Notes under the pieces: generated by a model
Told to the model about the DNA's origin: nothing
What the model saw: only the letters and a program-made list of their open reading frames with translations
The model's database searches: none
Assembly (NCBI RefSeq): GCF_011440395.1
Contig: NZ_JAAOIX010000006.1
Coordinates: 186,001-250,000, forward strand
DNA: 64,000 bases
Direction: 5' to 3'
From: Pseudomaricurvus alcaniphilus
GTDB lineage: Bacteria; Pseudomonadota; Gammaproteobacteria; Pseudomonadales; Cellvibrionaceae
Made by a program: the position numbers and the translations under genes
In this document: piece by piece, positions 19,272 through 28,897 of the stretch
Position numbering within the stretch: the first letter of the stretch is position 1
Layout of the letters: each line of letters starts with the position of its first letter

Positions 19272-21303
19272 CCAATCGCCCAACAGCAGCAGTCCCCAGG
19301 CCACGGTAGTGCCGTTGGCGACCGCTGCGCTGGAGCAGGAAGTCGCCATTATGGCAGGACGGCTGGCGCACCTGTTGCGGCAGCGATTTGCGGAAAACAT
19401 GGCAGCCGTGGAAATGGCGCTGGGATTTCTCGACGCTCGCTACCGGGAGTATTGCGGCGAGCACGCGCTGGCGCACTGGCAGGGCGGCATGGCGGCTCGG
19501 CTGCGGCAGCAGCCGCAAGCGCCGCTGCAGCGCCTGGCAACGGCACTGGCTTTGCCGCAGGAATTGCTGGAGCTGATTGTGTTTGCCGGCCTGGCGGAGG
19601 AGCACGAGGGCTTTGCCGATATTTTCAGCAGTTTGCACCCCAGTGGCCAGCCGTTGCCCAGCATCGGTTTGGCGGCGCAATTGCTGGCGCCCACGGCGCA
19701 ACAGCGGCTGCACTTGCGCGGCTTGCTGGAGGCCAACGACGCCCGCGAACTGGGGCTGTTTGTAATCGACGAAGAGGTGCCGTTTTACAACCGCTCACTG
19801 CGGTTGGCGGAACACTTGTGGTCCGTGTTCAAGGGCATCGATGCCTGGCCGCGCAATATCCAGCAGTCGGCGGCGCCGGCGGTGGCCGCCGGCCTCCATT
19901 CCTGGTTGCAGCAGGAGGAATGCCAGCAAGCGCTGCAGCTGCTGCGCAGTGGCCAGCCCCTGAGCCTGGTGCTGAGTGCCCACACCGCCCGCCTGGCCAC
20001 TGAGCGGGCGCTGCTGCTGCTGGACAGCGCCGGGTTGCGGGGTGTCACCCTGCACAATATCGCCGAACTGGACCAGCGCGGCCAGAGCCTGGCGCAGTTG
20101 CACTGCCTGGCGCGCAGTGTCATTCCGCTGCTGCCGCTGGCGGGCAAGGGCGGAGCCCGGGCCGGCGACCTGAGCCAGCAGCGGCCGCTGTATTTCCAGC
20201 GCTACCCGGGGCCGATCGTGGTGTGCGCTGAATACGGCAGTGGCCGGGCGCCGGACAATCGAGCGCTGCTGAGTCTGCGGATCGAAGCCCTGCAAGCGCC
20301 GGATTTGCGCGGCATGTGGCGCGAACTGTTACCGGAACTGGCGGCCGACGCCGATCTGCTGGCCGCCCGCTATCCGCTGGAGCCGACCCTGGCGCGCACC
20401 ATCGCCATGGATCTGCAGCAGCGCTTTGCCGGGTCCGGCGCGCCCATCGAGCTGCACAGCGTGGCCAATGCCATTCGCGCCCGCTCCAGTTCCAATCTCG
20501 GCGGCGCCGTGCAGTTGATTCGGCCCCAGGCCGATTGGTCGCAGCTGGTGTTGCCGTCAGTGCAACTGAAGCAATTGCAGGACGCCTGCAACCGCCTGCT
20601 GTTGCAATCCACGGTGCTGGATGACTGGCAGTTCCTGCGCGGTCGCCGCGGCGCCCGGGGGGTGCGCATGTTGTTCGTGGGGCCGTCCGGCACCGGCAAG
20701 ACCCTGTCGGCGGAAGTGCTCGCCAACGCCCTCGATGTGGACCTGCTGCAGGTGGATTTGTCCCAGGTGGTCTCCAAGTGGATCGGTGAAACCGAAAAGA
20801 ACCTGGCCGAGGTGTTCAACACCGCCGAAAGCGGTCGCGCGGTGCTGTTTTTCGACGAGGCCGACTCGCTGTTCGGCAAGCGTACCGAAGTGTCGGATGC
20901 CAACGATCGCTACGCCAATCTGGAAACCGCCTATTTGCTGTCGCGGCTGGAACGCTACGAGGGCCTCGCCATCCTCGCCACCAATTTTCGCCAGAACATC
21001 GATACCGCTTTCACCCGGCGGCTGGAGTTTATCGTCGAATATACCGAGCCGGGTTTTGCCGAGCGGCTGCGCTTGTGGCAGTGCCACATTCCCGCCGCTG
21101 CGCCTTTGGCTGACGATGTAGTCAAGGAAGAGTTGGCCGAATTATTCCCTATTGTCGGCGGTCACATTCGCAACGCCGCCGTCGCGGCAGCGTTTCTCGC
21201 TGCCAGGGACAAGACCCCGATAGCCCGGCAACATTTTATCGAGGCTATTCGCCGGGAGTACGAAAAATCCGGCAAGGCCTATCGGGAAATAACACCTCAC
21301 TGA
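19264..21303 (+). CDS. Pvc15/Afp15-like AAA+ ATPase
   Basis: This 679-residue protein has a variable N-terminal part and a C-terminal AAA+ module. The Walker A motif GPSGTGKT is at residues 473–480 and Walker B VLFFDEAD near 526. An arginine-finger-type segment follows (IDTAFTRRLEFIVEY). PVC/Afp loci always carry such an ATPase, which is thought to help assemble the particle or load effectors; it is not part of the final structure. It overlaps the tape-measure gene and is followed by a 29-bp gap with GGGAG before the next gene. Confidence 0.95.
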   Translation: MNSQSPNSSSPQATVVPLATAALEQEVAIMAGRLAHLLRQRFAENMAAVEMALGFLDARYREYCGEHALAHWQGGMAARLRQQPQAPLQRLATALALPQELLELIVFAGLAEEHEGFADIFSSLHPSGQPLPSIGLAAQLLAPTAQQRLHLRGLLEANDARELGLFVIDEEVPFYNRSLRLAEHLWSVFKGIDAWPRNIQQSAAPAVAAGLHSWLQQEECQQALQLLRSGQPLSLVLSAHTARLATERALLLLDSAGLRGVTLHNIAELDQRGQSLAQLHCLARSVIPLLPLAGKGGARAGDLSQQRPLYFQRYPGPIVVCAEYGSGRAPDNRALLSLRIEALQAPDLRGMWRELLPELAADADLLAARYPLEPTLARTIAMDLQQRFAGSGAPIELHSVANAIRARSSSNLGGAVQLIRPQADWSQLVLPSVQLKQLQDACNRLLLQSTVLDDWQFLRGRRGARGVRMLFVGPSGTGKTLSAEVLANALDVDLLQVDLSQVVSKWIGETEKNLAEVFNTAESGRAVLFFDEADSLFGKRTEVSDANDRYANLETAYLLSRLERYEGLAILATNFRQNIDTAFTRRLEFIVEYTEPGFAERLRLWQCHIPAAAPLADDVVKEELAELFPIVGGHIRNAAVAAAFLAARDKTPIARQHFIEAIRREYEKSGKAYREITPH

Positions 21304-21332
21304 GTATGCATTAGCATCGGGAGATACGCATT

Positions 21333-22724
21333 ATGGCCACCGCACTGACCAACTACTATCAGCAGAGACACACGGCGCTGGTCGCGCAAAAGCAAATCAC
21401 CCACACGGACTTGCAAACGGCAAGTGGCGAGCTGGCCAGCGCGCGCAGTCAACACGCGGGGCTGGTCACCAGCGCCACCAACCTGAGCAAGGCAATTGCC
21501 GGCAAGCGCGCGCAGATGTCCAGCCCCGCCCTGATGCCCGCCGGCATCGAAGCACTGGCGCTGGAGTTGCGCGACCTGCTGACCCAGCGCCGCCACAACA
21601 GTGCCGCGCTGCTGGCGGCGGAGCAGGCGATCGCCACCGCCGCGGCCGAAGTGGAACAACTGACCGCGCAGCTGGCGGCCCAGTCTCGCGCTGTCAGCGC
21701 GGCGGCAAGCGCACTGGCAACCGCGCAAGCCGCGGCCACCCGCCACGCCAACTGGGTGAGTACCGAAGTCAACGATGTGATTGCGGCGCTGAAGGTTGAA
21801 GCCGAGGCGCTGCTGGATGTGGACGCCGGAGCCGGCACGGTGGACCCGGAGGACAACACCGGCTTGCTCAGCAACGCCAGAATCCGGGTCAACAGCGATA
21901 TCCCCGAGGTGCTGCGCAATCGCGCTCGGGCCCGCAGTGCGGTGGTGGCGGCCAATATTAGCCAGCAACGGGCGCTGGTCAACAGCCTGCTGCTGCAGCA
22001 GCGCGACCAGGCGCAGGCCGTGGCAGCCGATCCGGGTTTGCTTGCCCGGCGCCAGGCCGAGTACCAGGTCGCCGAAGTCGCCCTCAAGAAACACGCCCTG
22101 GGGCTGGACGATGAGCTGAATCGGGCCGTAAACCTGCTCGCGGCAATTGTCGTCAGCGCGCCCTTAAGCGCCGCTGAAAGCGCTCGTATCAGTGCCGTGG
22201 CGCTGGCCGTGGACAGCGATGCGATTACTACCGAGACCGAGCTGATCGACGCCCAGTCGGCGGTGGCGGCCAAACAACTGGATGTGCAAATGGCGATCAC
22301 CCTGGCCCTGGTGAACGATGTCAGCGCCGACCCCATGAGTGATGCCACCGTGCAGGATGAACAGAATCAGCTGAGCACCCTGCAGGCCGACCTGGCTGCC
22401 GCTGAGGCAGCGCATACGCCGGCCTTTGCCGCCGAGCTGGACGCCTGGGAGGGAGCCATACCGGACGCCATCTGGGTCAATCTGCACAACTACGACCAGG
22501 CCATCGCCGCGCTCAATACGATTGTCAGCAGTGATGGTGTCGCCCTGGCGAGCGCGTTTACCAGCGCCGAGAACAGCCTCGTCACCGCCCTTGGCGAAGT
22601 GGACAACCACAATCTGCTCACCGATTTACTGGCCAGCAATACCGCTCTGGCCCAGGCCCAGCTCGCCTATTTGAGCGGTGCCGCCAGCAGCCGGCAACTG
22701 AGTGCCGCGCGGGGGGATTTCTAA
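21333..22724 (+). CDS. Ala-rich helical protein of unknown function
   Basis: This 463-residue protein is rich in Ala, Leu, Gln and Glu. It has long heptad-like stretches such as LAAEQAIATAAAEVEQLTAQ (about residues 92–111) and repeated short helical units, so an extended helical bundle or coiled coil is likely. I recognise no signal peptide, membrane segment or catalytic motif. GGGAG lies about 9 bp before the ATG. Its place right after the ATPase suggests a cargo, chaperone or particle accessory, which is inference from position. Confidence 0.72.
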   Translation: MATALTNYYQQRHTALVAQKQITHTDLQTASGELASARSQHAGLVTSATNLSKAIAGKRAQMSSPALMPAGIEALALELRDLLTQRRHNSAALLAAEQAIATAAAEVEQLTAQLAAQSRAVSAAASALATAQAAATRHANWVSTEVNDVIAALKVEAEALLDVDAGAGTVDPEDNTGLLSNARIRVNSDIPEVLRNRARARSAVVAANISQQRALVNSLLLQQRDQAQAVAADPGLLARRQAEYQVAEVALKKHALGLDDELNRAVNLLAAIVVSAPLSAAESARISAVALAVDSDAITTETELIDAQSAVAAKQLDVQMAITLALVNDVSADPMSDATVQDEQNQLSTLQADLAAAEAAHTPAFAAELDAWEGAIPDAIWVNLHNYDQAIAALNTIVSSDGVALASAFTSAENSLVTALGEVDNHNLLTDLLASNTALAQAQLAYLSGAASSRQLSAARGDF

Positions 22725-22773
22725 ATGTATAGCCCCCAGTTATCAACAAGATATGACTCCCGGGAGAACAACC

Positions 22774-24168
22774 GTGACTAATACAGCGTCAGCCACCAAT
22801 GGCAGCAGCAACGTAACCGCGCTGGGGGAAATGGTGCCCGTCGATCCCTTTCGCTCCCTCTACGTCCACTTCGGCATGTTGCTGGGGGTGGAAGACTTTC
22901 GCACCATGGATGCCTACCACCGCGGCAAAATGTGGTTCCACTCCGCCTGGTTGCATCGCGACGGCGTTATTTGGGGCCTGCGAGTCAGCATCGACCAGGC
23001 CCGCAATGAGATCCGGGTCGAGCCCGGCGCCGCCCTCGATGCCCTCGGCCGTGAACTCTACCTGGCGCAGCCGGCCTGCCTCAATCTGAGCGCCTGGTAC
23101 GAGGAGCATAAAGATGACCCGGAGTTGGCGGAGCTGGTCACCACCGACGAAGAAAGCGGAGCCGTGAGCTTCGACGCCCACGTGGTGATCCAGTTCAAGG
23201 CTTGCCTCAACCGCCAGGTGCCGGCGCTGACCGAGCCCTGTGACGGCAGCAATGCCACCACCGCCTATTCGCGCGTCGCGGAAACCGTCGAGCTGCGCCT
23301 GCTGCCGGGCAGTGCACCGGCCTGGCGCAGTGAACCCGGCCAGTTGCCTTACCACCGGGTGCGGCTGTTGTTTGGCCTCGAGGGCCCGCTGGTTGACGAA
23401 GAGGGGGTGACCCTGGACGCCGACCAGGATGTGATCGAGACCCGCGACGACATTCTCGCCCTTGGCGCCAGCGCCCAGCCGGCTGCCTACCTGGCGGCGC
23501 TGCGTGAATTCAGCGCTCTCGATCAAATGGATTTAACCCCGGCCGCCACCGAGCAGGGCGACCTGTTGGCACTGTTCCCGGAGGTCGATCCGGCGCCGCT
23601 GCCACTGGCGGATCTCAACAACCTGATTCTGGTTGCCGGCGACAACGGCTGGGAGATCGATGGCGGTGGTGCAGAAAACACCATTCGCCCGGTCCACATT
23701 CCCACCTCCACCATCCAGGAGCTGGTCTGTGGCCCGGTTATGACCGCCGCGGATGCGCCGGCGTCTTCACCAGTCTCGGCAGAGAGTCCGGCCGATGCCG
23801 GCGGGCCGCGGGTGGACCCGGAATCCGTAACCATCCAGGGCGAATTCATTCGTTTTACCGTGGTTGGTCCGCCGTTGATGAAGGCCTCGGTGGATGCCCG
23901 CGGCATCGGCCTGACCGCCTTTGATGTGCGCGACGGCTGGGTGGATACCACCATTAAAAAAGTCACTTACGACCAGGACCTGGCCCAGGTGGAGATCGAA
24001 TTGCGCGACGATCCCGGCGGTAACCTGGTGCGCCTGATCGTCAAGGGCACCGGGTCTTACCCGTTTTTGGGGCGCAACCGCATTCCCCTGGCCGGTGGTG
24101 TGAGTGACGGACCGGGAAGCAAAAATAACGGCAACGATTTTGTTGTCATGCTGAGAGTCAGGAGTTGA
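22774..24168 (+). CDS. eCIS-associated protein with an appendage-like N-terminal module
   Basis: GTG at 22774 is chosen because GGGAGA lies 7 bp upstream; upstream ATGs at 22702 and 22753 lack a site. The product is 464 residues. Residues about 22–105 (DPFRSLYVHFGMLLGVEDFRT…GVIWGL…IRVEPGAALDALGRELYL) align by eye with residues about 25–110 of the next gene product. The rest has a beta-rich look with a Pro/Ala linker near residue 330 and no catalytic motif. The shared module suggests that both proteins dock on the same particle site. I cannot name the family. Confidence 0.75.
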   Translation: MTNTASATNGSSNVTALGEMVPVDPFRSLYVHFGMLLGVEDFRTMDAYHRGKMWFHSAWLHRDGVIWGLRVSIDQARNEIRVEPGAALDALGRELYLAQPACLNLSAWYEEHKDDPELAELVTTDEESGAVSFDAHVVIQFKACLNRQVPALTEPCDGSNATTAYSRVAETVELRLLPGSAPAWRSEPGQLPYHRVRLLFGLEGPLVDEEGVTLDADQDVIETRDDILALGASAQPAAYLAALREFSALDQMDLTPAATEQGDLLALFPEVDPAPLPLADLNNLILVAGDNGWEIDGGGAENTIRPVHIPTSTIQELVCGPVMTAADAPASSPVSAESPADAGGPRVDPESVTIQGEFIRFTVVGPPLMKASVDARGIGLTAFDVRDGWVDTTIKKVTYDQDLAQVEIELRDDPGGNLVRLIVKGTGSYPFLGRNRIPLAGGVSDGPGSKNNGNDFVVMLRVRS

Positions 24169-24170
24169 TC

Positions 24171-27100
24171 ATGGCCGAGTTAACCGATAAATCCGCAACC
24201 CTTATTGGTCTGGGTTCCAGCAAAGGCCACGCCGTGGTGAACAAACACAGCCCCCTGCGGCGGCTCAATTATTTCGATGGCAAGTTTATTCGCGCCCCCG
24301 ACCTGATTCTCGAACAACAGGCGCTGCTCAACCAGATCCGTCTCGGCAATCGCGCCGGTGGCGCCGGGGTAGTGTACGGCTACGACTGCACCCTCAGTGG
24401 CAACGACGGGCTGAACATCAGTGCCGGTTACGCCATCGACCCCCAGGGCAAGGCACTGCTGCTGGGGGATGGCATCAGCGTCGGCATCGGCGAGCTGATT
24501 GAAAAATCCACGGCCGCGGCCTTTGGCCCCACCGCCAGCAGCGCGGGCCTGGGCAGGGCCACGGCAACGGCCGGCTTTAGCGCCAGCAGCGCAGTCACCA
24601 GTTCCATGGCCGCTGCGGCGGTGCAGAAGAACATCAGCGCGGCGCAGAAAAGCAGCGCGGTAAAAAAAGCCGGCTTTGACGATTGCGTGATTCACAACAG
24701 CGCCGCCACAATCAGCGCCGGCACCAGCGACCAGTTGTATTTGATTACCCTCAATCACACCGAGGCCTACTGCGGTGAAGAGGATGTCTACGGCAAACTC
24801 TGCTCGGAAGCCTGCAGCACCAGCACCAATCGCTCCTATATTATCGAGGGTGTCGAGGTGCGGGCGGTGCCGATCAATCTGTCCCAGCTGTACAAAAACT
24901 CCGCGGCGGTGGACTTGAGCGCAGTGCACCTGCGCTCCCGGGTCGCCAGCGCCTACTTCGAACAGGAGCGGCAACTGATCGCCTCCCACATCTCTGCCAG
25001 TGGCCTCAGCTCCAGTATCTGGTGCCTGGGGGCGGAGGCCAGCGGCGGCAACGGGGTGCCCATTGCCATCATTGGTCGCAACGGTAGCACCACCCTGTTT
25101 CTCGATGCCTGGACCGCCCGCCGTGAACGCATGGAGGCGCCGCCGCGGCACTACTGGGCCGGGCGCATGGCGATGCGACCCTGGCAGCAGTTCCTGGCGC
25201 AGATCCTGCAGTTCCAGTGCCAGTTGCGCGCCTGCCTGACCTCCACCGATCCCAATGCGCCCTGCAAGACCCTGCGCGAGTTCGACCCCTGCGCCAGCAC
25301 CCGCAAAATTGCCGGCGAGGCCGCGGCCGGCATGCGCTATCTGCTCGACTCGCTGGGGCGTATGGCCGGCCAGTTAAGCGACTTGCAGGCGTTAAATATC
25401 AACAATGCCACGCTGGCGGAATTGCAGGGCGGCAGCGCCGGCCTGGAGGCCCAGTATCAAAAACTCATCGACGTGGCGCGGGTGGTCTTGCCGGAACAGC
25501 TGCTGATCAATTGCGGCATTGTCGAGGTGCCCAGTGCCGGGTACCTGCCGGTCAACGCCAGCAGCACCATTACTGTTAACGAACAGGTGCGGCGCTTCTT
25601 CGGTGACGGAGTCGATTTGCGTTTCTGCGTGACCCGGGCCGACTACATTCCCCACGCGCTGGAAGAAGCCCAGCATATGGAGCGCATCTGCCTGCTCTCC
25701 GGGCTCGACAATGCCGCCAACAAACCCAAGGTGGATGTGTTGGTGCCGGAAGGGGAAATCCAGCAACTGGAGGCCCAGGTCGTGGGCACCGGCTATCAAT
25801 CCACCACTTCGATCAGCACTAACCTGCTGGCCATTGGCTGGCCGCGCAAGCTTAGCGTGGCCGCCGATGTGGCCGGCAATAGTGCGATTATCGGCAGCGC
25901 CTCCAACCTCAATGTCAGCGCCGCCAGATTGAGCACCAACCTGGAAGCCTTCCGGCTTGCCGAGGGCTTGCGGGTAAATATCGCCCGCAGCCTGCCGCCC
26001 CTGAGTGGCGCGGCCCGGGGCGAGCAATTGGACAACGGTGGTACGGCGTTTTACCTGGCGGCGCGCTCTACCGCCAGCGTCATTGGCAGTGGTTCCCTGT
26101 CCCTGGCGAATGCGGCATCCAACAGTGTTCTGTCCCTGCTCAACCAGGGCAGAAGTGATGCCGCCGCCAGCGGCGCCCGCGCGGCCATCAATGTCAGCAC
26201 CAATATTGAAGCGCTCACCGGGGTCGGCCGCGTGCCCACCCTGGCACCCTCGACCGCGGTCTGGGCCAGCCTGAAAACCAACCGCGACCCCTTCACCCTG
26301 GCCAGTGGTGACAGTTGCGATGTGCAGGCTCATTTCCTGTTGGTGAGCAGCCGCCGGTTGGGTGACAGCAACCAGACGACAGTCAGCGAGCGCTCCATCA
26401 ATGGCCAGTTGCAGATTCAAAAAGGGGCTCCCCAGGCAGCACAGACCAAACTCACGGCGCGGCTGGTGGCCAATGGCATCTGGAGTGATACCACTGTCAC
26501 CGACGGCCAGTCACAAGAGCGTACCGAAGCGGTGAAACTGAACGAGACCATTGTCATCAGTCGCCGGCCGGTGGTGGGCTTGCCGCCGACCATTAACATG
26601 ACCATCAGCAACCCGTCGTTCTTCGCCGGCCTCGGCAATATCCAGCTGGTGGCCGAGCGCATCTGGACCAGCCCCACCGCCTCCACGTTTCGGTTGTTGT
26701 TGCGGCGCCAGGACATCAAGGCCGCCACTGCAGGTCTGACCCTGGCGCGAGCCGATGGGCTGGTTGCGGAGGAGGCCAATCTGCTGGTGAATCGCGCGGC
26801 GGAATTGCAGGCCCTTAATCCGGCCAGTAATGACGATATTTTGCTGGAGTGTAATTTAACGGAAGACAGCAATGTGCTCAGCGCGGGCAATAGCTGGCAC
26901 ACCAATTCGCTGCAGGCCCTCAGTACCCTGGAGAAAGCCAGCGGTGAGAAAGGCTTTAGCGATTCCGCCCAGCAGCGCTTGTTCCCGCCGCCGCAACCGG
27001 TGGCCGACGAACTGAGTATTCTGGCGCGCCTGCCCTGGGTGCTGTTCCACCGCCGCAGGGATAAAATTTGCCAGTCGGCGGTGGCGGCCGAAGTGCTGCA

Positions 27101-28853
27101 GGTGGCGCGCCATTATCGCGTCTACCACGTGCACCTGGACGCTGACACCAATGTCGAACAGCTGCTGGCGTTACTGCAGAGGGATGTGGGCGGAACCCTC
27201 GCCAGTCTCAAACCGCGCCCGGTCAGCACCATTGAGTTTGCCCCGGGCATAGCCCTGGTTGCCACTGCCCACGGCGATGTGCGTGCCGACTGGCAGGCGC
27301 GGGTGCAAGTGACCGCCGATATCCAACTGGCGTTGATTGCCAGCGAAGGGGAGGTGATTAACGAGGGCGAGGCCCTGGCCGAGAGCCGTTTGCAGAGCCT
27401 GACCAATGTGCTGGACCCGGTTAGTGAGCTGGCAGAGGGCTTTCAAACCCTCAGCGTCAACGAGGTGCCGGATACCCTCGCCAGCGCCGAAGTGGACGGC
27501 ATCATCGTCTACTTTACCCGCTCGGTGGCAACCATTTGCCATACCGTCTACCGGGTACTGAGCAACAATGCCGATGCCTTTATCGAGGAGCTGGGCGGTT
27601 ACCTGGGCAATTCCGGCGGCGAGTCCCTGCCCAGCTATGTGCAGCGCCGCGGCGGCCAGCCACTGTCGGCCAGTCCGCGCTTCTTCACCGATGGCGACAC
27701 CTTTTTCGGCGCCAGCGAGGCGGCCCAGCTGGATGCCAGCTGGGATGTGCTCAACGACGGCCCGGTCAGCCATGTGCTGACCCTGGCTGCGGATGAAAGT
27801 GCAGAGCAGCAAGTGGTGAGCCGGCAGCAGGCCAGCCGCATCAGCCAGACTGTAGGCACCGACATCAGCGCTGATTCGGTGCAGTACCTTGCGGCCAGCG
27901 CCAACCTGCTTAAACCTTGTCCCAAGGCGACCCTGCTGATCGCTGCGACCCAGTGCAATGACCTGTACTTTTACACGCCACCGGTTGCCGAACTGCCGCC
28001 GCTGGTCAAGCAGTTGCAGGAGTTTATCCAGGGCAGTGGTTTAACCAGTGAGATTCTTGGCAGCGGAGTGAACACAGGGGCGACCCGGACCAATCTCTTC
28101 ACCCATTTTCGAACGGTAGATTTTTACGCCGCCAGCAGTCAGTTCGAAACCGGTTCCCGTGACAATTTCAGTGTCGCCTGGCAATCGGAGCTGGGTGGCA
28201 ATTCGCCGGCCTCGCTCAACGCCGTGTTGATGTGTGTGGCCCGCACCGGCGCCACTGACGCGGACACTGAAATGAATCTGAAGCTGGCGCAAGAACAGGG
28301 GCTCAAATTGCGCAGCCTGATGGGGCTCGGCCAGGTGCAGGTAGTGGGGGCAGTGAACAACCCTGAGGTGGCGTTCCCGGTTGCTTGCGAGGTACTGACT
28401 TTATTGGTGGTCGCGAGGGCCGCGAATTTCGGGCTTATGGACACCACCCATTTTGCCGCGGTGACCACCAGCAGCAACCGCCAGCCCGGCGCAGACAGCG
28501 ATAGTGGCGGCACTGACGATGCCACCGCTGCGCAACCGGAACTGACCGTGGAGTTGGCCAACGGGGTGCGCTTTAACGAGAACAATGAAGTGATTCGGGA
28601 CGCGGCTTTCAACGCCGCGGTGGAGCGGGCCCGGGAGCGGGAAACACCGATCGATACCATCGAAGTGATCAGTGTCGATGCCGCGCCCGACCCGGCGGCT
28701 GAGGCCCGGGCCAACGCCTTGCTGGGCGCCTTGCGCGAATCCGGCGCCGCCAGCGACAGCGCCAGCGTCACCGTGCGCTCCGCCAATGAGCGGGAGCGGG
28801 CGGAGATAGTACGCAGCGGCTTTGTGCTCAACCGGGGTATTGTGTTGCGTTAG
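24171..28853 (+). CDS. Giant eCIS-associated protein (1560 aa), possible fibre or surface appendage
   Basis: ATG 24171 follows GGAG by 6 bp and lies 2 bp past the previous stop. The N-terminal module (LRRLNYFDGKFIRAPDLILEQ, then GYAIDPQGKALLL) is shared with the preceding gene. An Ala/Ser-rich low-complexity stretch follows at about residues 105–165. The long middle is beta-rich with repeated Asn/Ser/Ala segments. Near residue 1365 a segment (MNLKLAQEQGLKLRSLM) and the final 100 residues weakly resemble OmpA-like folds. A tail-fibre or target-binding role is inferred from size and position; no cleavage or catalytic motif is evident. Confidence 0.72.
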   Translation: MAELTDKSATLIGLGSSKGHAVVNKHSPLRRLNYFDGKFIRAPDLILEQQALLNQIRLGNRAGGAGVVYGYDCTLSGNDGLNISAGYAIDPQGKALLLGDGISVGIGELIEKSTAAAFGPTASSAGLGRATATAGFSASSAVTSSMAAAAVQKNISAAQKSSAVKKAGFDDCVIHNSAATISAGTSDQLYLITLNHTEAYCGEEDVYGKLCSEACSTSTNRSYIIEGVEVRAVPINLSQLYKNSAAVDLSAVHLRSRVASAYFEQERQLIASHISASGLSSSIWCLGAEASGGNGVPIAIIGRNGSTTLFLDAWTARRERMEAPPRHYWAGRMAMRPWQQFLAQILQFQCQLRACLTSTDPNAPCKTLREFDPCASTRKIAGEAAAGMRYLLDSLGRMAGQLSDLQALNINNATLAELQGGSAGLEAQYQKLIDVARVVLPEQLLINCGIVEVPSAGYLPVNASSTITVNEQVRRFFGDGVDLRFCVTRADYIPHALEEAQHMERICLLSGLDNAANKPKVDVLVPEGEIQQLEAQVVGTGYQSTTSISTNLLAIGWPRKLSVAADVAGNSAIIGSASNLNVSAARLSTNLEAFRLAEGLRVNIARSLPPLSGAARGEQLDNGGTAFYLAARSTASVIGSGSLSLANAASNSVLSLLNQGRSDAAASGARAAINVSTNIEALTGVGRVPTLAPSTAVWASLKTNRDPFTLASGDSCDVQAHFLLVSSRRLGDSNQTTVSERSINGQLQIQKGAPQAAQTKLTARLVANGIWSDTTVTDGQSQERTEAVKLNETIVISRRPVVGLPPTINMTISNPSFFAGLGNIQLVAERIWTSPTASTFRLLLRRQDIKAATAGLTLARADGLVAEEANLLVNRAAELQALNPASNDDILLECNLTEDSNVLSAGNSWHTNSLQALSTLEKASGEKGFSDSAQQRLFPPPQPVADELSILARLPWVLFHRRRDKICQSAVAAEVLQVARHYRVYHVHLDADTNVEQLLALLQRDVGGTLASLKPRPVSTIEFAPGIALVATAHGDVRADWQARVQVTADIQLALIASEGEVINEGEALAESRLQSLTNVLDPVSELAEGFQTLSVNEVPDTLASAEVDGIIVYFTRSVATICHTVYRVLSNNADAFIEELGGYLGNSGGESLPSYVQRRGGQPLSASPRFFTDGDTFFGASEAAQLDASWDVLNDGPVSHVLTLAADESAEQQVVSRQQASRISQTVGTDISADSVQYLAASANLLKPCPKATLLIAATQCNDLYFYTPPVAELPPLVKQLQEFIQGSGLTSEILGSGVNTGATRTNLFTHFRTVDFYAASSQFETGSRDNFSVAWQSELGGNSPASLNAVLMCVARTGATDADTEMNLKLAQEQGLKLRSLMGLGQVQVVGAVNNPEVAFPVACEVLTLLVVARAANFGLMDTTHFAAVTTSSNRQPGADSDSGGTDDATAAQPELTVELANGVRFNENNEVIRDAAFNAAVERARERETPIDTIEVISVDAAPDPAAEARANALLGALRESGAASDSASVTVRSANERERAEIVRSGFVLNRGIVLR

Positions 28854-28897
28854 CCAGTAGCTGGTTCAGTCTCGCCAGCGAGATTTGAGGAGGAGCA

